NCBI GenBank assembly: GCA_947498815.1 | Contig: CANMLU010000006.1 | Coordinates: 264,137-328,136 of the forward strand | DNA: 64,000 bases | From: an uncultured Aquimarina sp. | GTDB taxonomy: Bacteria; Bacteroidota; Bacteroidia; Flavobacteriales; Flavobacteriaceae | Reading direction: 5' to 3' | In this document: positions 9,801 to 17,635 of the stretch, piece by piece | How positions within the stretch are numbered: the first letter of the stretch is position 1 | Layout: the number at the start of each line of letters is the position of its first letter | The notes under the pieces: generated by a model | What the model saw: only the letters and a program-made list of their open reading frames with translations | Databases searched by the model: none | What the model was told of the DNA's origin: nothing | Translations under genes and position numbers: made by a program

Positions 9801-10124
9801 ACCTTCTAGATCATAAACCAGCTGATCTAAATAAAAAGTAACTTCACTACCTCCTTTAACGGTAAGTTTTGCCGTTCCGTTATCTACAGGTATTCCATTG
9901 TAGAATTGCATAGAATAGACATGAGTCAAATTTTTATTAAGAGAAGAAGCTGTACTAGTAATCCTAATATCTTTCACGTCCATTGATTTGAGTGAAGATT
10001 TTGACTTAGTACTTAGGTTTTGAAAATGATTTTTAACAACCCATTCCAAATTAAGGTTGGTTTGTGCAAAAGTTGTTTGCCCTATCAGAAATAATAGAAT
10101 GACAAACGAGTAGACTTTTTTCAT
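6873..10124 (-). CDS. T9SS-secreted M36-family metallopeptidase (fungalysin-like)
   Basis: 1083 residues from the ATG at 10124, chosen because it opens a clean signal peptide (MKKVYSFVILLFLIG, ending TFAQ) and a promoter element sits 30 bases upstream; an in-frame ATG at 10196 lies upstream of that element. Order: FTP/PepSY-type propeptide, M36 catalytic domain with the zinc motif HEYGHGIS (first histidine about residue 432) and the downstream glutamate in GEGWSDYF, a MAM-like beta-sandwich starting FPYGESFETNLGEWSN, a second lectin-like beta domain, and a T9SS sorting domain (MYPNPVEDSFTLN to the C-terminal TKRLIIQ). The enzyme probably degrades extracellular protein. Confidence 0.9.
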   Translation of the reverse strand: MKKVYSFVILLFLIGQTTFAQTNLNLEWVVKNHFQNLSTKSKSSLKSMDVKDIRITSTASSLNKNLTHVYSMQFYNGIPVDNGTAKLTVKGGSEVTFYLDQLVYDLEGKLKNKSSKSPLSDHAAINVVAKAHGLPPLGSFSKVAGKSSGQFEYKNSNIAQELKVTQVYRLHEDELKLCWKVSLYELDGNNWWISYVDDTSKIIYEFNNVISCNFDGPDHESHGHGESVLLDKKTVGPLTETAAKAFAPDSYNVYAMPLESPIHGNRSIVTNPATSASPFGWHDTNGSAGAEYTITRGNNVWAQDDANGNNGTGFSPDGGSGLDFDFPVNLNQQPSAYRSASIVNLFYWNNIIHDVFYEYGFDEASGNFQENNYGNGGSGGDSVNADAQDGSGTNNANFSTPGDGGNPRMQMFLWNRTNPGRDGSFDNGIIIHEYGHGISIRLVGGRNSNTLGGSEQMGEGWSDYFGLMLTMRAGDQGTDGRGIGTYALGQPTTGDGIRPTPYSTSRSINNTDYADIGGLARPHGVGYAFATILWDMTWLIIDQEGFDPDFYNGTGGNNIALALVTEGLKNTANNPGFVSGRDGILQADQDLYGGAYRCLIWKAFAERGVGQDANENNNGGTNGQTDQTVSFVNPCDGGGPGPGTGDCSGDVASFPYGESFETNLGEWSNATSGDDIDWTRNSGGTPSNSTGPSSAADGSTYIYVEASGNGTGFPNKRAILNSPCLNFSSLTEPNLSFQYHMLGSAINSLTVEARTNNDGNWVSVFSRNGAQGSNWNTANVDLSAYASEASVQLRLNVVTGSGNQGWQSDIAIDDISIQNGSGGPGPDPTCDAINFNDFTLTPFSNQDSAGNATIVNGGAGLSMTNNTWKYIALNYNVTANTVIEFDFSSTAQGEIHAVGFEDDNNLTSTRYFKVHGTQNYGVTTYDNYSGGTTTYVIPVGSSYTGNMDRLVFINDNDAGSGNNSIFSNVKIYEGSCGGALVASRAADFGNVIHTFGDTDEGFASFTMYPNPVEDSFTLNVGSITGKKATATIYNLLGAQQSQIQLNSGANTISAKGLSLQSGMYLITISIEGQDSTTKRLIIQ

Positions 10125-10153
10125 AAAAAATAAGTATTTGAGTTTGTGTCCTG

Positions 10154-10161
10154 CAAAATTA
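10154..10161 (-). promoter_or_regulatory. Candidate -7 element for the M36 protease
   Basis: CAAAATTA on the plus strand reads TAATTTTG on the minus strand, matching TAnnTTTG. A start of transcription near 10147 would leave a short leader of about 23 bases to the ATG at 10124 and excludes the upstream ATG at 10196. Confidence 0.45.
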
Positions 10162-10196
10162 ACAAAAACTAAAGGATTTTTAATAATATATGCCAA

Positions 10197-10536
10197 ATGC
10201 TTATTAAATTATCATAAATTAACATTTATACTAAACTTTTTGTAACCCATACGTTAAAAGAGCAATTTTCCCCTATCAACAGGGTGGTACGCATTATGAA
10301 TACTAGGGCTATCAAAAAAGCCATATTTCTGAAGAACATAAACGATAAAAACCAAATAATAAAAATACCTTTTTGTTATTACGGTAAAAGCGTCAAAAAA
10401 AAGATCTTTTTTTTTTATAAATAGCTTTAACTAACTTTATAAAATGTTAATTTGATTAACAAAAACCTGTAAAGTCTAAACAAGATATTCTAAAATCAAT
10501 ACCAATATCGGTTTACAGGTTTGTTTTCTTTAAAGC
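10197..10536. other. Divergent intergenic region, no gene seen
   Basis: About 340 bases between two divergent genes. It is AT-rich with long A and T runs around 10400-10420. I see no coding frame and no clear operator palindrome. Confidence 0.45.
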
Positions 10537-10548
10537 GTGCTAAATCAT

Positions 10549-11031
10549 ATGATCAATACTATTTTCGAAACCTCTCTCCAATCCAGCCATAGTATTCTAG
10601 TGCCCGAAACTATTGTACAATTATTTTTAGACTCAGGCCAAAAAAGAGTTGTGGTACAAATCTCATTTAACGGTAAATCTGTAAGATTTTATGCGGCATT
10701 ACAGAAATATCATGGAAATTATCATATCACTTTCAATCAAGTTAATCAGAAAAAATTAGGAGTTTTACCAACGGATTATTTTACTGTCGAGTTATCAAAA
10801 GATACCAGTAAATATGGAGTCGAAATGCCAGAAGAATTTGAAGCAGTATTGCAGAGTGACCCAGAAGCTCTGACTATATTCGAATCATTAACTCCAGGTA
10901 AAAAAAGAAGTCTTATTTATTATATTCTAAAAATTAAGAATTCTCAAACACGAATTGACAAAGCTTTGGTAATAACAGAAAATCTAAAACGAGGGATCAG
11001 AGATAACCGAATGTTGATTAAAAAACCGTGA
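10549..11031 (+). CDS. DUF1905 / YdeI-OmpD-associated family protein
   Basis: 160 residues from the ATG at 10549 (a GTG four codons upstream is less likely). The N-terminal half resembles DUF1905 (SHSILVPETIVQLFLDSGQKRVVVQISFNGK), and the C-terminal half has the YdeI/OmpD-associated signature with EEFEAVLQSDPEALTIFESLTPGKKRSLIYYI and a final K-rich helix of the type seen after IKNSQTRIDKALVITENLKRG. The family has been linked to bacteriocin protection and small-molecule stress, but the biochemical role is unknown. Monocistronic; sodC follows after 110 bases. Confidence 0.75.
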   Translation: MINTIFETSLQSSHSILVPETIVQLFLDSGQKRVVVQISFNGKSVRFYAALQKYHGNYHITFNQVNQKKLGVLPTDYFTVELSKDTSKYGVEMPEEFEAVLQSDPEALTIFESLTPGKKRSLIYYILKIKNSQTRIDKALVITENLKRGIRDNRMLIKKP

Positions 11032-11140
11032 AGTAGCCCGTGGGTTTTAACAAAATCAAGGTATTTCCCATTTAAATTCTTTGCCATAAACTAAAACTAC
11101 ATTATCTTACGTTAGCAAAAGATATACAAATCATAAAACT

Positions 11141-11734
11141 ATGAAAACGTTACAATTGGTAGTACTTACATTTTTATCCCTAACAATTTTTGGTTGTAAA
11201 GGAGAAAAGAAAGAAGCTACAGATCAAGAAAACAACACAGAGACTGTTACCACTACATCTGATAAGAAAGAAGAAGATGTTACTAAAACAGTAGCATTTA
11301 AATTAGAACCCAAAAGTGATAGTAAAGTTTCTGGAAAAGTAACTTTTACAGAATCTGAAGGTATGGTTAATATGACCGCAGAATTAACAGGTCTAAGTGA
11401 GGGTGAGCATGCGATTCATATTCATGAAAAGGCAGATTGTTCTTCTCCTGATGGTAAATCTACAGGGGGGCATTGGAATCCTACAATGGAAGCCCATGGA
11501 AAATGGGGTGCAAAGGAAGGATATCATAAAGGCGATATTGGAAATTTCAAAGCAGATACCGAAGGTAATGGTTACATTACATTTGCAACAAATGAATGGT
11601 GTATTGGTTGTGATGATGTAAAGAAAAATATCTTGGGTAAAGCTATTATAGTACATCAAGGAATTGATGATTTTACTTCTCAACCATCGGGAGCAGCAGG
11701 AAGCAGAGTAAGCTGTGGTGGTATCATTGAATAG
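11141..11734 (+). CDS. sodC: Cu/Zn superoxide dismutase, lipoprotein
   Basis: 197 residues. A lipoprotein signal ends LTIFGC and is followed by a charged linker rich in E, K and T up to about residue 50, which would hold the enzyme away from the membrane. The SodC fold carries all metal ligands: HIH, GGHWNP, EAHGKWG, GYHKGDIGN and the copper histidine in IIVHQGIDD; the disulfide cysteines are present (KADCSS and SRVSCGG). It dismutates extracytoplasmic superoxide. It is monocistronic with its own terminator at 11757-11785. Confidence 0.93.
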   Translation: MKTLQLVVLTFLSLTIFGCKGEKKEATDQENNTETVTTTSDKKEEDVTKTVAFKLEPKSDSKVSGKVTFTESEGMVNMTAELTGLSEGEHAIHIHEKADCSSPDGKSTGGHWNPTMEAHGKWGAKEGYHKGDIGNFKADTEGNGYITFATNEWCIGCDDVKKNILGKAIIVHQGIDDFTSQPSGAAGSRVSCGGIIE

Positions 11735-11756
11735 TTATAAGATCCGAAAAATAATG

Positions 11757-11785
11757 AAGAGGTTGTATTGTTACAACCTCTTTTT
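11757..11785 (+). terminator. sodC terminator
   Basis: AAGAGGTTGTA, loop TTGT, TACAACCTCTT followed by a T-run, 22 bases past the sodC stop codon. Confidence 0.8.
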
Positions 11786-11846
11786 GTTTTCAGTATTTAA
11801 ATGATATTTTTTTGAATCATCCAATACTAATAAACTTGTACACTTC

Positions 11847-12422
11847 TCAATCAAGAATAGTCATTGATACTCTCACCATTTTTTTTAGTTCTTCTTTGGA
11901 CGAGGCCGTTTTAAGCAGAACCCTAATCCCATTATTTAATGTAAATAAGAACAGGGCGAGTGCTTTTAAATCCTTTTGGGGCGATATTTCTCCTCTTTGT
12001 ACCCCTGTCTGCAAGTGATCATAAAACAAATCAACAAATACTATTTGATTTTCTTGTATACTTAACTTGATAACATCATCATGCCCAGTTAATTCTGTGG
12101 TAGTATTGACAACAAAACATCCTTTTATATCCTTATCGATTTCATCAATCATTGCCAAAAAGAGTCTTAAAAAACCATCTTTTACAGAAGATTGAGAATA
12201 TAAAAATGTTTTTAAATCTGATAATGAAGTCTTTCTATAGTAATAAAGTGCCTTAAGAAACAGTTGCTTCTTATCCCCAAAGGTGTCATAAATACTTGCG
12301 CGATTAATTCCAAGCTCATCTACTACATCTTGCATTGAAGTTGCGTAAAAACCTTTTCTCCAAAACAGATTCATCGCTTTTTTCAATACTACTTCTTCAT
12401 CAAATGATTTTATTCTAGGCAT
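11847..12422 (-). CDS. TetR/AcrR-family repressor
   Basis: 191 residues. The N-terminus has the TetR helix-turn-helix (KAMNLFWRKGFYATSMQDVVDELGINRASIYDTFGDKKQLFLKAL), and the rest is a helical ligand-binding domain with KGCFVVNTTTEL, which groups with the AcrR/YcdC-like C-terminal domain common in Flavobacteriia. It is the second gene of a two-gene unit behind an ABM monooxygenase (62-base gap). Two palindromes upstream of the first gene (12971-12982 and 13031-13044) are likely operators, so autoregulation is expected. The effector is unknown, perhaps an electrophile or quinone given the partner gene. Confidence 0.85.
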   Translation of the reverse strand: MPRIKSFDEEVVLKKAMNLFWRKGFYATSMQDVVDELGINRASIYDTFGDKKQLFLKALYYYRKTSLSDLKTFLYSQSSVKDGFLRLFLAMIDEIDKDIKGCFVVNTTTELTGHDDVIKLSIQENQIVFVDLFYDHLQTGVQRGEISPQKDLKALALFLFTLNNGIRVLLKTASSKEELKKMVRVSMTILD

Positions 12423-12483
12423 ATCTTACATTTAAAGGTCAGCATCCGAAAATCCTGACCTATATTTTACTTCATCATATATA

Positions 12484-12936
12484 CTATTCCTTATCGGCAG
12501 CTAAATTTACAGAAATTACATCATAAGGATGATAATCGGGTGTAGAATTGCTAAAAACCTCCAACATGCTGGGAGCTTTACCAGCTTCGATTAGTTTTAC
12601 CGCTTCCTGAAGCGAATTCGCATCTTTCCATTGCGCGTACACAATAATATGTTCACTATCCATACTTTTATGTATGTTGGCAGAAATAAATCCTTTTTGA
12701 TATCTCATAGTTTGGGTCATTCCCTTTTGAAGTAAAGCTACAATTTTTTCTTGCTGACCTTCTTTTGGGGTTATTACATTGATTACTGTAAGAATTTCTT
12801 TATCGGCATTAATAACCGCCTGATTGCTTATGCTTGAATGGGGCTTAAAACCAAAGATTAATGTGGTCGCTGATATAGTAATCAAAGCGAAAAATAATTT
12901 AAAATTACGTTGTATTAAATTTTTGAAAGTTTTCAT
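12484..12936 (-). CDS. Exported antibiotic biosynthesis monooxygenase-like (ABM) protein
   Basis: 150 residues. An N-terminal hydrophobic segment (LFFALITISATTLIFGF) suggests a signal anchor or signal peptide. The core from residue 45 has the ABM dimeric alpha-beta barrel pattern: ILTVINVITPKEGQQEKIVALLQKG, GFISANIHKSMDSEHIIVYAQWKD, and a final YHPYDVISVNL. Family members are cofactor-free quinol oxygenases or haem-degrading enzymes; which applies here cannot be told. First gene of the TetR operon, preceded by a promoter framed by two operator palindromes. Confidence 0.75.
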   Translation of the reverse strand: MKTFKNLIQRNFKLFFALITISATTLIFGFKPHSSISNQAVINADKEILTVINVITPKEGQQEKIVALLQKGMTQTMRYQKGFISANIHKSMDSEHIIVYAQWKDANSLQEAVKLIEAGKAPSMLEVFSNSTPDYHPYDVISVNLAADKE

Positions 12937-12970
12937 TTTTATTATGTTTTAAAATTAATATTATATTTTG

Positions 12971-13044
12971 GAATGATCGTTCTAAAATAGATTAAAAAAA
13001 ATAGTTTTCTGGTGCAAATATAGCTCATTAAGAACGTTCGTTCT
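12971..13044 (-). promoter_or_regulatory. Promoter with two TetR-type operators
   Basis: On the minus strand TATATTTG (plus 13015-13022, CAAATATA) matches the -7 consensus. Site 1, GAATGATCGTTC at 12971-12982, lies in the leader; site 2, AGAACGTTCGTTCT at 13031-13044, covers the expected -33 region. Both share the half-site GAACG/CGTTC with a two-base centre. Repression by the TetR protein encoded second in the operon is inferred. Confidence 0.6.
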
Positions 13045-13265
13045 ATTATTTTAACTTTTAATTAACTTTATTATTTTTTTCCGTTTAGAAGATATGTACT
13101 TTTGAATACCACTATATTTATTTTTACGTTTATACTTATCAGGTAGTGACAATACTATTCCATTTCGATTTGTCAACCTATTGCTAGATAATATTTCATC
13201 TTCATAACACCGTCCATGTTCCTGAGAAGAAAAATAAAATTAACTTTGTAGTAAATCATTAATCA

Positions 13266-14450
13266 ATGAACCCTTCAACTTCCGGTTGGATTAAAAAATT
13301 TTTAAAGGATCTAGGTAGTGATCCACACCTATCTCAATGGTCTTTAATTGAGTTGTATGCCGATCTAAGAAGTGTTGGATTTATATATGGAACGTCGATA
13401 GGAACTATTGTTTCTAATAATTCTGATATTACATATTCTGAAGAAGAAAAAACCAAAATTAACTTATTTACTGCCCTTGTGGTAACCTACTATGAAACTA
13501 TCGAAAATGCCAATGAAAAAGATTGTATTGACGCATTAGTCGAATTTTATGGTTTTTTGGATACCAAAAAGTCTATTTTTTCTTTTTCAAATGTTTTACA
13601 ATTTAATGCATATGAAAAGCTTGAAAAAATTATCCATGCCCGCATACAAACCAATGAATCTATTTTCAGGAAGAATTTCAGTCACCTCCTAACAAATGCA
13701 TTGTTGTTTATAGATGTATTGGCGTTTGATTACTTTTTGATCCATGACAGTGATCCTTTTGAATATGCCGCAAAACTTGAGGAAACATTGACAAACACGG
13801 TTTTTTTAGCACTAAACTCAAAGCAGGAACAAGATGATTATGATAAATTGCTCGTAAAACTATTTGCGTCGTCTGTGCGATATACAGATATCTCAACAGA
13901 GGAAGAAGCCAGTTTTGATTATATAGAGTTGGATCCTTATACTGATGAAATTGAAAAAAGATATATCATTGATCTCACAAGTCTTGCGGTATGGAATGAC
14001 AAGGAATTAGATGAGGGAGAACAAACTTTTATGTCTGCACTGGGAATAGAATTAGAATTATCCAATGAATTAGTCAAAGAATCTATAGATTTAGTTCAGA
14101 AATTCATTAATGATCATAAAGACCAAATTTCTTTTTTCAACTATTCTCACCCTGCCCTACATTTTTATCAACAAACATCCAGAACGGTTAGTGTTTTAGT
14201 ACTAAGAAATAAGAAAAGATTGATCAAAGAGATTACAGAAAGTAAAGATTTAATGATTTTGTTAGGTCAATCTACAGTAAGAGATTTATCAAAAGAAGAG
14301 AAAAAACAGGTCAAGCAGCAATTATTAGATATTTGTAAAACCGTGCCCTCGCTAGCAATTTTTATTCTTCCTGGTGGTAGTTTGCTGTTACCACTTTTAA
14401 TAAAATTTATTCCTCAATTATTACCCTCTGCATTTAATGAGAACAAATAA
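13266..14450 (+). CDS. LETM1-related biofilm-associated-type protein
   Basis: 394 residues, no signal peptide. The middle contains a TerB-like acidic segment (LTSLAVWNDKELDEGEQTFMSALG, about 235-260). The C-terminus (about 320-390) has the LETM1-like ending: KDLMILLGQSTVRDLSKEEKK, then CKTVPSLAIFILPGGSLLLPLLIKFIPQLLPSAF, which includes a membrane-associated hydrophobic stretch. Proteins of this plan are annotated in Flavobacteriia as LETM1-related biofilm-associated. The biochemical role is unknown; an inner-membrane stress or ion-linked function is only an analogy with mitochondrial LETM1. Its stop codon abuts the stop codon of the converging gene with no spacer. Confidence 0.7.
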   Translation: MNPSTSGWIKKFLKDLGSDPHLSQWSLIELYADLRSVGFIYGTSIGTIVSNNSDITYSEEEKTKINLFTALVVTYYETIENANEKDCIDALVEFYGFLDTKKSIFSFSNVLQFNAYEKLEKIIHARIQTNESIFRKNFSHLLTNALLFIDVLAFDYFLIHDSDPFEYAAKLEETLTNTVFLALNSKQEQDDYDKLLVKLFASSVRYTDISTEEEASFDYIELDPYTDEIEKRYIIDLTSLAVWNDKELDEGEQTFMSALGIELELSNELVKESIDLVQKFINDHKDQISFFNYSHPALHFYQQTSRTVSVLVLRNKKRLIKEITESKDLMILLGQSTVRDLSKEEKKQVKQQLLDICKTVPSLAIFILPGGSLLLPLLIKFIPQLLPSAFNENK

Positions 14451-15074
14451 CTAGATTTCTAGTTTTTCGAGCTCTTGATAATTTCTTTTTAACTTACGAG
14501 TTAAGATACCGTATACTATTCTATAAAATAAAGCAATTATTCCCATAGCAAAAGCCAAAACGACAATAGTGATCGTAATAATTAAGAATACCGGCACCTG
14601 TTCTTGTTGCGATTGACTAGTGTATGTATCGGTAAAAATTGCCAAATACCCAACTATAAAAGTAGTGGTCAAAATAAAGAAGCATATAATGGTCCATATA
14701 TAGTATCGGACAGTTTTTCGAGTATTAAGAATATTTTGCATTAATACTTTGGCAGAATCGGTTGTTTTGATCCTTTTATAGTTTAAATAAAACCTTACCA
14801 TAAAGTAAATAAGAATACAATAGGATAGTATTGTAGAAATCATTGAAAAGGTTTCCAAATCATACCCTTTTAAGTTATCATAATTACCTGTCAATCTCAC
14901 AATAATATCAACAGATGCCCATAATACGAATTCTAAAATACTAATAATAAAAATCCACTTTACCATCGAAGACGATTTCTTCAAAATCATCCGATAGATT
15001 TGGTCATATGACAATTTTGGAAGCACGTCTTCTTGCTTCTTCCAATCTTTTTTTAATAATTCTAATTCATCCAT
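14451..15074 (-). CDS. Membrane protein co-transcribed with ECF sigma factor
   Basis: 207 residues with four predicted membrane segments (around WIFIISILEFVLWASV, MISTILSYCILIYFMV, IWTIICFFILTTTFIVGYLAIF, FLIITITIVVLAFAMGIIALFY) and a charged cytoplasmic N-terminus (LLKKDWKKQEDVLPKLSYDQIY). It lies six bases downstream of the sigma factor gene and is therefore likely an anti-sigma or partner protein. There is no zinc-binding anti-sigma motif, so the partnership is inferred from order alone. Confidence 0.65.
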   Translation of the reverse strand: MDELELLKKDWKKQEDVLPKLSYDQIYRMILKKSSSMVKWIFIISILEFVLWASVDIIVRLTGNYDNLKGYDLETFSMISTILSYCILIYFMVRFYLNYKRIKTTDSAKVLMQNILNTRKTVRYYIWTIICFFILTTTFIVGYLAIFTDTYTSQSQQEQVPVFLIITITIVVLAFAMGIIALFYRIVYGILTRKLKRNYQELEKLEI

Positions 15075-15080
15075 ATGGGG

Positions 15081-15575
15081 TTAGGGATTTAATATTTTTT
15101 TCAATTTCGTCTTAACTCTATTCATTTTGACTCTGGCATTTACTTCACTAATACCCATTGTCTCCGCTATATCTCTGTAAGATTTATCTTCGAGATATAA
15201 AAAAACTAATGCTTTTTCAATATCATTAAGCTGTTTTACGGCAGAATACATCAGTTTTAATTGTTGTTCAACTTCATCATCGTATTCCTCAGCTTTCACT
15301 TTAAAGTTTATCGAATCTATATCCGTCGTTTTTAGACTTCGTTTAGATCTTCGATATAATGTAATTGCAGTATTTAATGCAACTCTATACATCCATGTAC
15401 TAAACTTTGCATCCCCTCTAAACTTGGGATACGCTTTCCAAAGTTGGATCGTAATCTCCTGAAATAAATCATTATGAGCATCTTGATCACTGGTATAAAT
15501 TCTACAAACCTTATGCACAATATTCTGATTTTGTTCAAGGTTCGTTACAAAACTATGTTCTAATTCTTTATTCAC
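15081..15575 (-). CDS. ECF-type RNA polymerase sigma factor
   Basis: 164 residues. Region 2 is visible as QDAHNDLFQEITIQLWKAYPKFRGDAKFSTWMYRVALNTAI, and region 4 as LNDIEKALVFLYLEDKSYRDIAETMGISEVNARVKMNRVKTKLKKIL with the expected helix-turn-helix. The start is GTG at 15575; no ATG fits nearby. It forms a two-gene unit with the membrane protein downstream and is divergent from the BLUF gene. Target promoters unknown. Confidence 0.88.
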   Translation of the reverse strand: MNKELEHSFVTNLEQNQNIVHKVCRIYTSDQDAHNDLFQEITIQLWKAYPKFRGDAKFSTWMYRVALNTAITLYRRSKRSLKTTDIDSINFKVKAEEYDDEVEQQLKLMYSAVKQLNDIEKALVFLYLEDKSYRDIAETMGISEVNARVKMNRVKTKLKKILNP

Positions 15576-15706
15576 GCTGACTGGTTACATCTATATGTAG
15601 TTCAAAAAACATTTCTGTTACATTAAATACAAATGTTTTATATCTTAATTCTTAAAACACCTAAAAATCAATTCATTAAAAAAATAAAATCTAATTAAAT
15701 ATACTT

Positions 15707-15714
15707 TATATTTG
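15707..15714 (+). promoter_or_regulatory. -7 promoter element of the BLUF gene
   Basis: TATATTTG matches the Bacteroidota -7 consensus TAnnTTTG exactly. Transcription would begin near 15721, which rules out the TTG at 15712 as a start codon and supports ATG 15751. The -33 element is weak. Confidence 0.5.
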
Positions 15715-15750
15715 AATACAATTTTTATTTACCCCTCTTTCTTAAATGAT

Positions 15751-16164
15751 ATGATAAAATTTGTAGTTTACACTAGCAAAACATCTGGTGCTTTATCTAA
15801 TATAGAGCTTAATAATTTAGTTACTGAAGCTCGACATAATAATAAGAATAACCAAATCACGGGTATTCTATTATATATAGACACCATTTTTTTACATTAC
15901 TTTGAAGGTAATGAAGAAAGTGTCGATACGCTCTATGAAAAAATATCCGGAGATCCCAGGCATAATTCTTTAAAACTGCTGAAATCCGGGAAAACACAAT
16001 CCAAAAAATATGAGAATTGGCAAATGCTCTTTAAAAAAACTTCATTTCGGGAAATAAATCAATTATTAAAAAACAACAAGCCTTATTCAGAAAATCCCAA
16101 TGGGATTAATTTGAACTATTTGATAGCAACAGAGATTTTTGAACAGTTAACTCCAGATGTTTAA
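15751..16164 (+). CDS. BLUF-domain blue-light sensor with atypical flavin site
   Basis: 137 residues from ATG 15751, a short BLUF-only protein. The family pattern is clear: FVVYTSKTSGALSNIEL with the flavin-site tyrosine, ARHNNKNNQITGILLY with the conserved asparagine, IFLHYFEG, LYEKISGDPRHNSLKLL and the late tryptophan and methionine in NWQMLF. BLUF domains bind FAD and signal through a conserved glutamine two residues after the first phenylalanine of FxQxxEG. Here that position is histidine (codon CAT at 15895-15897). Light sensing may therefore be altered or lost. An orphan LytTR regulator follows on the same strand after about 200 bases and could be an output partner, which is a guess. 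Confidence 0.85.
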   Translation: MIKFVVYTSKTSGALSNIELNNLVTEARHNNKNNQITGILLYIDTIFLHYFEGNEESVDTLYEKISGDPRHNSLKLLKSGKTQSKKYENWQMLFKKTSFREINQLLKNNKPYSENPNGINLNYLIATEIFEQLTPDV

Positions 16165-16371
16165 AACAAATATATTTTTCTTACATTTATGATTCATTGT
16201 TTTAGTAAACAAATGGCTATTGATGAAAATCGCCCCTTAAAATGAATTCATTCAACATTAATAGTTCACCCTCTTTTTTGATCTAAAACAAACAATCCAA
16301 GCACATTGTTATTAGGTCTCTCTTGATAGAGATCAATGTATTTTTATGTAATGATTAAACCTGACTAAGGA

Positions 16372-17106
16372 ATGAAATGTTTTCTGATTGGGGACGATAA
16401 AAATTTACTAGAAAATATAGAAGCCTATTTACAGGGTAATTTCTTTTATATAACTATATGTGAAAGATCAAATTCTTATGCTGAAGCTGAGCTAATGCTA
16501 CAAAAGATAAAACCCGATTTGATTCTATTAGATATAGGAGTAAGTTTGGAGAGTTCTTTTAGTTTATTAAAAAAAGTAAATAGCTATTCTATTGATGTGT
16601 TCTTTATCACAACAGAGGATCAAGACATAATTAATTACCTAAAAAAGAATAATTTAAAATACCTTACCAAACCTATTGATTATTCAGAATTTCGATTTTA
16701 TATCAATACATTTTACGTCACTAGATCTAAAGAAAAAGAGCTACAACAAATTTTATCTGGGATCCGTGTTACTGCTCCAAAAAAACGAATAGCAATTCCT
16801 CAAGAAAAACAAATACAAATGATTGCTATCCAAGATATTTTGTATATCGAAGCGGATATCAACTATTGCCAAATTCATATCTTAGACAAAAAATCTCTCT
16901 TAGTATCAAAGACATTAAAAAGTTTTGAGAAACAGTTAATTAATAATAATGAGTTTTTTAGAATTCATCAATCCTATCTTATCAATCTAAATCATATAAG
17001 CAAAATAATTAAAACCAAACTGCCACAGGTAGTAATGATAAACGGAGATATCTTAACCATCTCCAGGTCCAAAAAAACAGCATTTTTAAGATTAATTCTT
17101 GGGTAA
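16372..17106 (+). CDS. LytTR-family response regulator (orphan)
   Basis: 244 residues. Receiver domain 1-120 with acidic pocket GDDKN, phospho-acceptor aspartate 54 in LILLDIGVS, and the lysine in LTKPID. The LytTR DNA-binding domain spans about 140-240 (IQMIAIQDILYIEADINYCQIHI, FFRIHQSYLINLNHISKI, LTISRSKKTAFL). No histidine kinase lies next to it. Neighbours are a BLUF protein upstream and three tiny secreted-protein genes downstream on the opposite strand. A hairpin terminator follows directly. Confidence 0.85.
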   Translation: MKCFLIGDDKNLLENIEAYLQGNFFYITICERSNSYAEAELMLQKIKPDLILLDIGVSLESSFSLLKKVNSYSIDVFFITTEDQDIINYLKKNNLKYLTKPIDYSEFRFYINTFYVTRSKEKELQQILSGIRVTAPKKRIAIPQEKQIQMIAIQDILYIEADINYCQIHILDKKSLLVSKTLKSFEKQLINNNEFFRIHQSYLINLNHISKIIKTKLPQVVMINGDILTISRSKKTAFLRLILG

Positions 17107-17109
17107 AAG

Positions 17110-17141
17110 AAAAACCACTGTACAAATTTACAGTGGTTTTT
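17110..17141 (+). terminator. Terminator of the LytTR regulator gene
   Basis: AAAAACCACTGTA, short loop, TACAGTGGTTTTT; perfect stem with T-tail four bases past the stop codon. Confidence 0.85.
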
Positions 17142-17482
17142 CAGCCTAATCGAACTTTAAAACAAGATTTTACGGAATCTTATACCGTAGTGGGTTTTAC
17201 ACCACAAGCGTATTTTCGGATTTATTTCTATTAACAAAATCTAAAACAAAGATTAGTTACGGGCCCTACTACAGATCTGTAAATACCTTTTAATAATAGA
17301 AAAACCTTTCAGATAATCTAACTAGTAACTGTATAAACAGTTAATAAAGACATGAATACAATCCACATCACATATACATCCATTTTTTTCATGACCATTA
17401 TTATTAAATTATACGAGTAAATTTAAGGGCGACCTTTTAACGGCATAGATTTATAAACTATGAGGGCGCTACCCTTTATATA
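17142..17482. other. Intergenic, no gene seen
   Basis: About 340 bases. A small hairpin TACGG...CCGTA lies near 17169-17188. No coding frame with a credible start is visible. Confidence 0.4.
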
Positions 17483-17635
17483 TTAAACAATTTCAAGGTT
17501 CGGAACTTGATAAGAGTTATGAGAACTTTCTACATAATTAACCTCTGTTTGCGATATATTCAATGTTAATAAATCGCTTTCGGTCAAATCATAGCTAAGA
17601 ATAAAAACTAATACTAAAATGTAACTTTTTTTCAT
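17483..17635 (-). CDS. Mini secreted protein, copy 1 (divergent, possibly decayed)
   Basis: 50 residues starting MKKSYILVLVFIL, the same start as copies 2 and 3. The signal-peptide hydrophobic core is interrupted by acidic residues (SYDLTESDLL), and the AQN cleavage site of the other copies is replaced by TLN. The tail ISQTEVNYVESSHNS aligns with the mature part of the others but lacks both cysteines. It is probably a degenerating duplicate that may no longer be exported. Confidence 0.5.
   Translation of the reverse strand: MKKSYILVLVFILSYDLTESDLLTLNISQTEVNYVESSHNSYQVPNLEIV

Noticed and set aside
11393-11683. 96-residue minus-strand frame inside sodC
   Set aside because: Antisense to all the metal-ligand motifs of SodC.
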